From VRUE01 sp963837695 (lineage in GTDB: Bacteria; Actinomycetota; Thermoleophilia; Solirubrobacterales; 70-9), in contig CAWINZ010000005.1 in the NCBI GenBank assembly GCA_963837695.1, positions 2,046,001-2,110,000 on the forward strand: 64,000 bases of DNA, read 5' to 3'. Positions within the stretch are counted from its first letter, which is position 1. The number at the start of each line of letters is the position of its first letter. The notes beneath the pieces were generated by a model, which was given only the letters and a program-made list of their open reading frames with translations, made no database searches and was not told the DNA's origin. Below are positions 59,779 through 64,000 of the stretch, in pieces. Both the position numbers and the translations under genes were made by a program.

Positions 59779-59822
59779 GGCGCCTACCGGAATCGAACCG
59801 GTGTAAACGGCTTTGCAGGCGA
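59779..59822 (-). other. Attachment site: 3' half of tRNA-Cys, copy 2
   Basis: Identical over 44 bases to 50285-50328. It marks the junction between element 1 and element 2. Again only the anticodon loop to acceptor end is present, so it is not a functional tRNA. TGGCAC-type direct repeats lie on both sides (59648-59682 and around 59870-59890). Confidence 0.9.
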
Positions 59823-59889
59823 GTCCTTTCCGGCCCGAGGCCGCTTGTTCAAGCGGAATGCCAGCTTGGGGTGCCAGTCAGGGTGCCAA

Positions 59890-61080
59890 TCACCCATGGA
59901 AGTCCAGCTCGCCTGGCCACTCCTCGGGCAGGCCGAAAAGCTCAGACGCCGTGATCCTAGCCCCCATAGTCTCCACTGTTTCTTCGTCGCGCGAAACCCG
60001 CGAACAGGAGAAGGGCAGGTCGGCGGTCAGCGGGCGGTCGGCGTGCGGGTTCGGCCACAGGCGCGGCAGCACGTTGGGCACCTTCGGATACCCGAAGTTG
60101 AAGGCATCTGCGGCCAGCGCCGCGCTGGCCCGACCCCGATGCTTGGCCCCCGGGGTCCAGAGACCCTTCCGCTTCTCCTTGCCCACGTTCAAGCCGGTGG
60201 GTTCCACCCCTGGCTTCAGGTCACCAAGGGGACCGTCGTACAGTGCGAGCGGTGCACTGTGGGTATCAGCAAAGATGTCATTCACCCACATAGCAATGAC
60301 GAGAGGCGCGTCGAGATCACCGTACTTGTTTGCCTTCTGCGTGAGCAGCGGCAGAATCGCGCGGCCGATGGTTTCCGGGTAAGCCCCGCGGCCAATCCCG
60401 ACCCAGATCATCGCCTTGCCTTTCCTATCGCGGTTCTCGGGTGGCATTGGGAAGGCGCGGAGCCTTAGCTGCCAGTCGTCGAGACAGAGTTCTTCTTCCG
60501 GTCTCCTTTCCCGCTCCAGCCATTCATCCGGGTCCAGCGTTTCCAGCCACCCTAGGACAGCCTTCTTGACGGCAATCTTCCGGGGAGTGTCCCTGCCAGG
60601 GGTGACATGGATCAGTGAAAGGCGCCAGGCTGGGTGAAATGCCTCGTTGATGTACTCCTCCACGATAGGTACGTTGCCCGGCTGCTTGCGGTCGCCGATC
60701 CCCGGCGTGGGCATGACAGCCTCCAGGTACAGCCGTTCGTCGTTGCGGCTGAGGGCGAAGTCGGGGTGGGTGCTGCCCTCGGACTCAGGGTGCACCACTA
60801 CCTGAAACCCCAGCCGGGCAAACATCTCGTGCAAGTACAGCTCCCAGAACGAGGCGGTCAGTTGTCCCGCTTGCTTGGCCTGAAACCGTCTCCGCAAATC
60901 GAGAACTGCCTCAGGGGTCTGAGTGTTGGTAAAGCGCGCAAACCATTGATTGAAGATGTCGCGGACATTGTCGAAGAACTCGCCCGCGGTGCGGTCCAGA
61001 AACTCGTAGTGGGTCTCGTGTGGCTTCCCCCGCCGCCGATCCGTGCGCACTTTGTCGGCGAATAGGGGCGCCTCCGTCAT
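59890..61080 (-). CDS. Nuclease-like cargo protein (PD-(D/E)XK-type fold suspected)
   Basis: A 396-residue protein. Around residues 78-122 it shows SFWELYLHEMFARLGF, HPDFAL and LYLEAV. Glu, a glycine, Asp after Pro, and Glu-Ala are spaced as in restriction-endonuclease-like folds, although the usual lysine is replaced. The C-terminal 250 residues have no recognised domain. It starts nine bases after the integrase stop and is probably co-transcribed with it. A defence or plasmid-exclusion role is possible; this is inference. Confidence 0.65.
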   Translation of the reverse strand: MTEAPLFADKVRTDRRRGKPHETHYEFLDRTAGEFFDNVRDIFNQWFARFTNTQTPEAVLDLRRRFQAKQAGQLTASFWELYLHEMFARLGFQVVVHPESEGSTHPDFALSRNDERLYLEAVMPTPGIGDRKQPGNVPIVEEYINEAFHPAWRLSLIHVTPGRDTPRKIAVKKAVLGWLETLDPDEWLERERRPEEELCLDDWQLRLRAFPMPPENRDRKGKAMIWVGIGRGAYPETIGRAILPLLTQKANKYGDLDAPLVIAMWVNDIFADTHSAPLALYDGPLGDLKPGVEPTGLNVGKEKRKGLWTPGAKHRGRASAALAADAFNFGYPKVPNVLPRLWPNPHADRPLTADLPFSCSRVSRDEETVETMGARITASELFGLPEEWPGELDFHG

Positions 61081-61089
61081 GGTCCTACA

Positions 61090-62271
61090 CTATCGGCGCC
61101 CCCCGGCCCTCGTGGCCAGGTCTTCCGCCTCGCAACACTCAACCCTCAGGTAGCTGTCCAGCAACGCCGCTGCCTCCGTCGCCGTGCCGGGCATCAGGTG
61201 GCCGTACAGGTCGAACGTCACCTTGATCGAGCTGTGGCCCATGAACGCGGATAGCGCCTTCGCGTTGACGCCCGCGGCGATCATGAATGATGCATACGTA
61301 TGCCTGGCCTGGTGCAAGCGCAGGCGGTCCGGCAGCCTCCCAGCCTTCCAGGCGGCGTCGGCCCGCCGGTACAGGCTCGCGGCGTGAAACGGCTGATCGC
61401 CGACGCCGAACACCAAGGCGTCGTCGGGTGGCTCGCCGCGTCGCCTCCGGTGGTCGTGCAGCAGGTCACGAAGTGCGCCGGGGATCGGGGCCGCTCGCTG
61501 TGACGTACGGGTCTTGGGCGCGATCACGCCCTCCTTGGGGTCCCACGACTCCCGAACGTGGATCGTTCCGCGGACGAGATCGACGGCACCCCATCGCAGG
61601 GCGCGTAGCTCGCCGTACCGCAGCCCCGCGTACAAGGCGGTTGCCCACAACGGCCGATCATCCACCGGCACCGCATCGAGCAGGTCGGCCGCCGCCTCGA
61701 CGCTGACAATCTCGACCTCCTTCGGTCGCGGTGCCGGAAGGTCAAGGTCGCGAGTCGGGTTGACCGCCAGGCCGTCGCGCGAGCATGCGCGACGGTAAAT
61801 CGCCTGCAACGGCTTGATCGCGTTGCGGATCGTGGACGCAGACTTTCCCTCGCCGAGCCACCGATCCACGATCAGCTGCAGGTCCGAAGTCGTGACGGCG
61901 CTGAGCCTCCGGCCTCCCAGGAGCGGCAACACCCGGTCCTCAAGCGCCTGCCTGTAACCCCGCAGGGTCGCGGGCTTGTAGGTCTGCCCGGATCGATTCC
62001 TGATCTCACCCGCCTCTGCACCGGCGAGCCATGCCTCCGCCGCCTGACGAAGCGTGGTCTTGGTCGGCGCCCGCAACGTGCCGCGGTCGAGCGCCCGCTT
62101 CGCCTCCGCACGCCAAGACCGTGCTTCGGCCTCTCGCGGGAACCGCTTGCGAATCTTCTTGCCGTCGCGGCGCGAGTAGACGGATGCCTCCCATCCCGCT
62201 TTGCAGTTGCAGCGCCCGCCCTCGCGAGCGCTGCAACCTTCCGAATGGCGCTTCGTGACGCCTTCGGCCAT
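61090..62271 (-). CDS. Tyrosine recombinase (integrase) of element 2
   Basis: A 393-residue integrase close to that of element 1 along its whole length, including the N-terminal cysteine cluster (GCSAREGGRCNC). The catalytic residues appear in GLRYGELRAL, LHQARHTYAS, GHSS and DLYGHL. It should use the same tRNA-Cys att site. ATG 62271 shares a base with the XRE stop (TGATG). It carries a C-terminal extension (CCEAEDLATRAGGRR) absent in the other copy. Confidence 0.93.
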   Translation of the reverse strand: MAEGVTKRHSEGCSAREGGRCNCKAGWEASVYSRRDGKKIRKRFPREAEARSWRAEAKRALDRGTLRAPTKTTLRQAAEAWLAGAEAGEIRNRSGQTYKPATLRGYRQALEDRVLPLLGGRRLSAVTTSDLQLIVDRWLGEGKSASTIRNAIKPLQAIYRRACSRDGLAVNPTRDLDLPAPRPKEVEIVSVEAAADLLDAVPVDDRPLWATALYAGLRYGELRALRWGAVDLVRGTIHVRESWDPKEGVIAPKTRTSQRAAPIPGALRDLLHDHRRRRGEPPDDALVFGVGDQPFHAASLYRRADAAWKAGRLPDRLRLHQARHTYASFMIAAGVNAKALSAFMGHSSIKVTFDLYGHLMPGTATEAAALLDSYLRVECCEAEDLATRAGGRR

Positions 62272-62558
62272 CAGGAACCGTCCTGCTCGGGAACAGACAG
62301 CGAGAACGAGCCGCGCTGCACGCTGCCGGGACGCCACTCAAGCCCGCCCAGGAGCGGGCACTCGAACCTGACCCCGAGCGCGCCCGCGAGTTTGACCACG
62401 GTGTCAATGCGCGGCGTTCGTTCGCCACGCTCAAGCAGCCCGATCTCAGTGCGGTGCAGCCCAGAGCGAAACCCGACCTCTTCCTGGCTGAGTCCGGTTG
62501 CGCTGCGGACGCGGCGCAGATTCTCGCCGAAACGCCGAGCGACGCTTGTCTCGCCCAT
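62271..62558 (-). CDS. XRE-family regulator of element 2
   Basis: A 95-residue HTH_3 protein (ARRFGENLRRVRSATGLSQE, then HRTEIGLLERGERTPRIDT), homologous to 53317-53718 but without most of its C-terminal extension. It is coupled to the integrase downstream and starts two bases after the winged-helix gene. Confidence 0.87.
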   Translation of the reverse strand: MGETSVARRFGENLRRVRSATGLSQEEVGFRSGLHRTEIGLLERGERTPRIDTVVKLAGALGVRFECPLLGGLEWRPGSVQRGSFSLSVPEQDGS

Positions 62559-62560
62559 TA

Positions 62561-62851
62561 CTACGCGGCCAGGCGCTGGTAATAGAGCGCGGCCCGCGTT
62601 GGCAGGACGAAACCGCCGCAGCAGTGCAGCAGCCCCGCGCCGACCAGATCGCGGATCGCCCGCTCGACCGCGTCCTCGCGGTCGAAGCCCGTCTTCCCCG
62701 CGTTCATCACGCGGGAGACCTCCGGGATCGTGAACTGGTCCGGGTGCTCGTCCAGCAGATAGCCGAGGACGGCCCACTCGACCTTGCTGTCCTCGCTGGT
62801 GGGGGTGGAGGGATCGGGCAAGCCGCGATCCGTAGGGTTGTCGCAGGACAT
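62561..62851 (-). CDS. Small winged-helix protein of element 2
   Basis: A 96-residue winged-helix protein (WAVLGYLLDEHPDQFTIPEV, then DAVERAIRDLVGAGLLH, FVLPTRAALYY). It is homologous to 53715-54008, with the same strong AGGAGG and upstream hairpin. It probably regulates the integrase operon. Confidence 0.82.
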   Translation of the reverse strand: MSCDNPTDRGLPDPSTPTSEDSKVEWAVLGYLLDEHPDQFTIPEVSRVMNAGKTGFDREDAVERAIRDLVGAGLLHCCGGFVLPTRAALYYQRLAA

Positions 62852-62877
62852 GGGGAGCTTTGCCTCCTTGTGTCTCA

Positions 62878-62912
62878 GGCTCCCGGTTGGCGTGCAACCG
62901 CCGCCGGGAGCC
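62878..62912 (-). promoter_or_regulatory. Conserved leader hairpin before the winged-helix gene, element 2
   Basis: GGCTCCCGG (62878-62886) pairs with CCGGGAGCC (62904-62912), exactly as in element 1, although the flanks and loop differ. It lies between the small HTH gene and the winged-helix start. Confidence 0.65.
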
Positions 62913-62973
62913 GCTTTTCTTCTTGTGCGCGCTTAGCCTAGCAGGGTGTAGGGCATTGCCCCAACAGCTAGCG

Positions 62974-63198
62974 TTATTTCTCGCGCAGGATTTCCCGAAC
63001 CCTGGTTGGGTGCAGGTCGGTCGCCTCTCCGATATCGCGCAGCGACAGGCCCGCCTTCTGCGCTTTGGCGAAACGCTCGCGCCGTTTCTTGCGCGACTTG
63101 GCGCGGTGCTCACGAAGCTGCACCTGTTCTCGCTCGAAGTCCGCCTGCGCCCGCTGCACGTCCTTCCGTGCTTTCTTCTCGGCGGCGGAATCTGGCAT
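62974..63198 (-). CDS. Small HTH protein with coiled N-terminus, element 2
   Basis: A 74-residue protein with a long charged helix (KKARKDVQRAQADFEREQVQ) and an HTH-like end (KAGLSLRDIGEATDLHPTRV). It is a relative of 54130-54327 with a longer basic linker (KSRKKRRERFAKA). DNA binding near att or promoter sites is likely. Confidence 0.75.
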   Translation of the reverse strand: MPDSAAEKKARKDVQRAQADFEREQVQLREHRAKSRKKRRERFAKAQKAGLSLRDIGEATDLHPTRVREILREK

Positions 63199-63225
63199 TG
63201 CGGGAGCCTAGAAGCTGCGCGGTGT

Positions 63226-63438
63226 TCATGCCGTCCGTCCAAGGACCCTCTCGGCGTTCTCCACCGTCCAGCGTTCAAGCTCGACAACGGGAACGAGCCG
63301 CTTGCGCCCGCGCCGGATCAGCCGCAGCTCCGGCGCGACATTGGCGTCGAAGAAGTCCGGCCCGACGCCGATGGCCGCCGCCGCCTCGGGCGGGGTGAGG
63401 GCGATGCGCGGGACCGAGGCTGCAAGCTTCTTCGCCAT
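63226..63438 (-). CDS. Excisionase-like HTH_17 protein, element 2
   Basis: A 70-residue protein, nearly identical to that of element 1 (IALTPPEAAAAIGVGPDFFD, RRGRKRLVPVVELERW). ATG 63438 here, GTG in the other copy. It should direct the integrase toward excision. It diverges from the relaxase gene; the 200-base space between them holds both promoters and possibly oriT, with no clear structure seen. Confidence 0.87.
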   Translation of the reverse strand: MAKKLAASVPRIALTPPEAAAAIGVGPDFFDANVAPELRLIRRGRKRLVPVVELERWTVENAERVLGRTA

Positions 63439-63638
63439 GCCCTACACGTCCGATTTCAGAGACGAACGCCTCGCGACATTCGTCCACTTCTGCCTCTGAC
63501 TCGAACGGAGATCAAGGCCCCCGATCCCGCATCCAGCGTCCCTTCTGACCCCCTCACCGCCCTACTGCCTCACCCCTCACGCGCTATCACCTCCGGAGAT
63601 TGGCGGGGCAAAACGCCCTCTCGCTGGACAGGGAGGGC

Positions 63639-64000
63639 ATGTTGTCCATCGGCAAGCTCGGGATCGGCCAGGAGATGTACTACCTGGAGAAGGTCGCCGA
63701 AGGCGCCGAGGACTACTACGCGGGCGAGGGCGAGGTCGCGGGCCAGTGGACGGGGGACGCCTCCCACGAGCTTGCCCTTTCGGGAGAGATCGGCCCCGAC
63801 CAGCTCACGGCGATGCTGACCGGCCGCAACCCGGTAGACGGCTCGCCGCTGCTCGGCAACAGCGGCGTTCCCGGCAAAGGCTCGGTCCCTGGCTTCGACC
63901 TCACCTTCTCCGCGCCGAAGTCCGTCTCGCTCACCTGGGCGCTGGGCGGCCCCGATGCCGGGCAGGCTGTCATGGAAGCCCATCACCGCTCAGTCCAAGC
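63639..64000 (+). CDS. TrwC-type conjugative relaxase, N-terminal part
   Basis: The frame is open from ATG 63639 to the window end (120 residues). The start MLSIGKLGIGQEMYYLEKVA and the motif GFDLTFSAPKSVSLTWAL are typical of TrwC/MobF relaxases, which nick oriT and lead DNA into the recipient, usually with a C-terminal helicase. AGGGAGGG precedes the ATG. Element 1 has no such gene. Confidence 0.85.
   Translation, partial: MLSIGKLGIGQEMYYLEKVAEGAEDYYAGEGEVAGQWTGDASHELALSGEIGPDQLTAMLTGRNPVDGSPLLGNSGVPGKGSVPGFDLTFSAPKSVSLTWALGGPDAGQAVMEAHHRSVQ

Larger units (their letters stand above)
50285..59822. mobile_element. Integrative element 1, complete between tRNA-Cys direct repeats
   Basis: About 9.5 kb bounded by identical 44-bp tRNA-Cys 3' fragments. 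It holds a tyrosine integrase, excisionase-like and regulatory genes, a VirD4/TraG-like ATPase, a replication-relaxation-type protein and cargo (PIN/membrane operon, a DUF1508 gene, an unknown two-gene unit). It has no visible mating-pore genes, so it resembles a mobilisable integrative element or a small actinobacterial ICE. Confidence 0.85.
59779..64000. mobile_element. Integrative element 2, left part (continues beyond the window)
   Basis: It starts at the second tRNA-Cys fragment and carries the same integrase-XRE-wHTH-HTH-excisionase module as element 1. A nuclease-like cargo gene follows the integrase and a TrwC-type relaxase starts at 63639. The right end and the intact tRNA-Cys are expected outside the window. 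Confidence 0.82.

Noticed and set aside
63439..63638. oriT of element 2 in front of the relaxase
   Set aside because: The position is right, but apart from a weak GCCCTC/GAGGGC-type pairing near the start codon I saw no convincing nested repeat, so it is not listed as a feature.
1..64000. CRISPR array or cas genes
   Set aside because: No regularly spaced short direct repeats with unique spacers were seen, and no Cas-like protein motifs; the repeats present are palindromic intergenic units or coding repeats.

Overview
The window is high-GC, densely packed DNA with many 1-8 bp stop/start overlaps, from a Gram-positive actinobacterium. The gene set (MurT/GatD lipid II amidation pair, LL-diaminopimelate aminotransferase, a cluster of RNase Y, RecA, CinA and FtsK, a resuscitation-promoting-factor-like lytic enzyme) and the general sequence style suggest the class Thermoleophilia (order Solirubrobacterales or near). 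That placement is an inference from gene content, not a measured phylogeny.

Positions 1-49.9 kb are core chromosome. From the left: a truncated methyltransferase; a small-protein/nucleotidyltransferase pair; a VKOR-DsbA disulfide module; an alpha/beta hydrolase, peroxiredoxin and cyclophilin; a plus-strand operon of lipid kinase, murT, methyltransferase and gatD; a secreted RTX-repeat protein; dUTPase and HflX; an epimerase and an MBL hydrolase. A long minus-strand run follows: dapL, dapF, miaA, miaB, a cupredoxin, rny, recA, thpR, cinA, a RodZ-like protein, ftsK, a coiled-coil protein and an Rpf-like protein. Next is one minus-strand operon pheS-pheT-argC-argJ-argB-argD-x-y-argG-z, with a TrmH-type methyltransferase, rplT and rpmI upstream of it. 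A plus-strand wecB separates rpmI from infC, and thrS lies beyond. A membrane protein, a cupin, an Excalibur protein, tRNA-Val, zwf and a Doc-type toxin pair close this part.

From about 50.28 kb to the end lie two tandem integrative elements. Each begins with an identical 44-bp copy of the 3' half of a tRNA-Cys gene (50285-50328 and 59779-59822). Each carries the same module, transcribed leftwards: excisionase-like HTH, small HTH, conserved leader hairpin, winged helix, XRE regulator, tyrosine integrase. The first (about 9.5 kb, complete) also has a VirD4/TraG-like coupling ATPase, a replication-relaxation-type protein, a PIN-domain operon with a membrane protein, and an unidentified two-gene cargo (57411-59634). 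The second runs off the window and has a nuclease-like gene behind its integrase and the start of a TrwC-type relaxase. The intact tRNA-Cys should lie to the right of the window.

Four observations stand out. Both catalytic cysteines of DapF are serines. A family of long palindromes with TTTTTCGG/CCGAAAAA cores lies at gene ends and reaches into the ends of coding sequences; a separate palindrome sits in frame inside pheT. A second 90-bp intergenic repeat occurs before miaB and before argB. The element cargo includes genes I could not assign to a known system. No CRISPR array, rRNA gene or IS transposase was seen.
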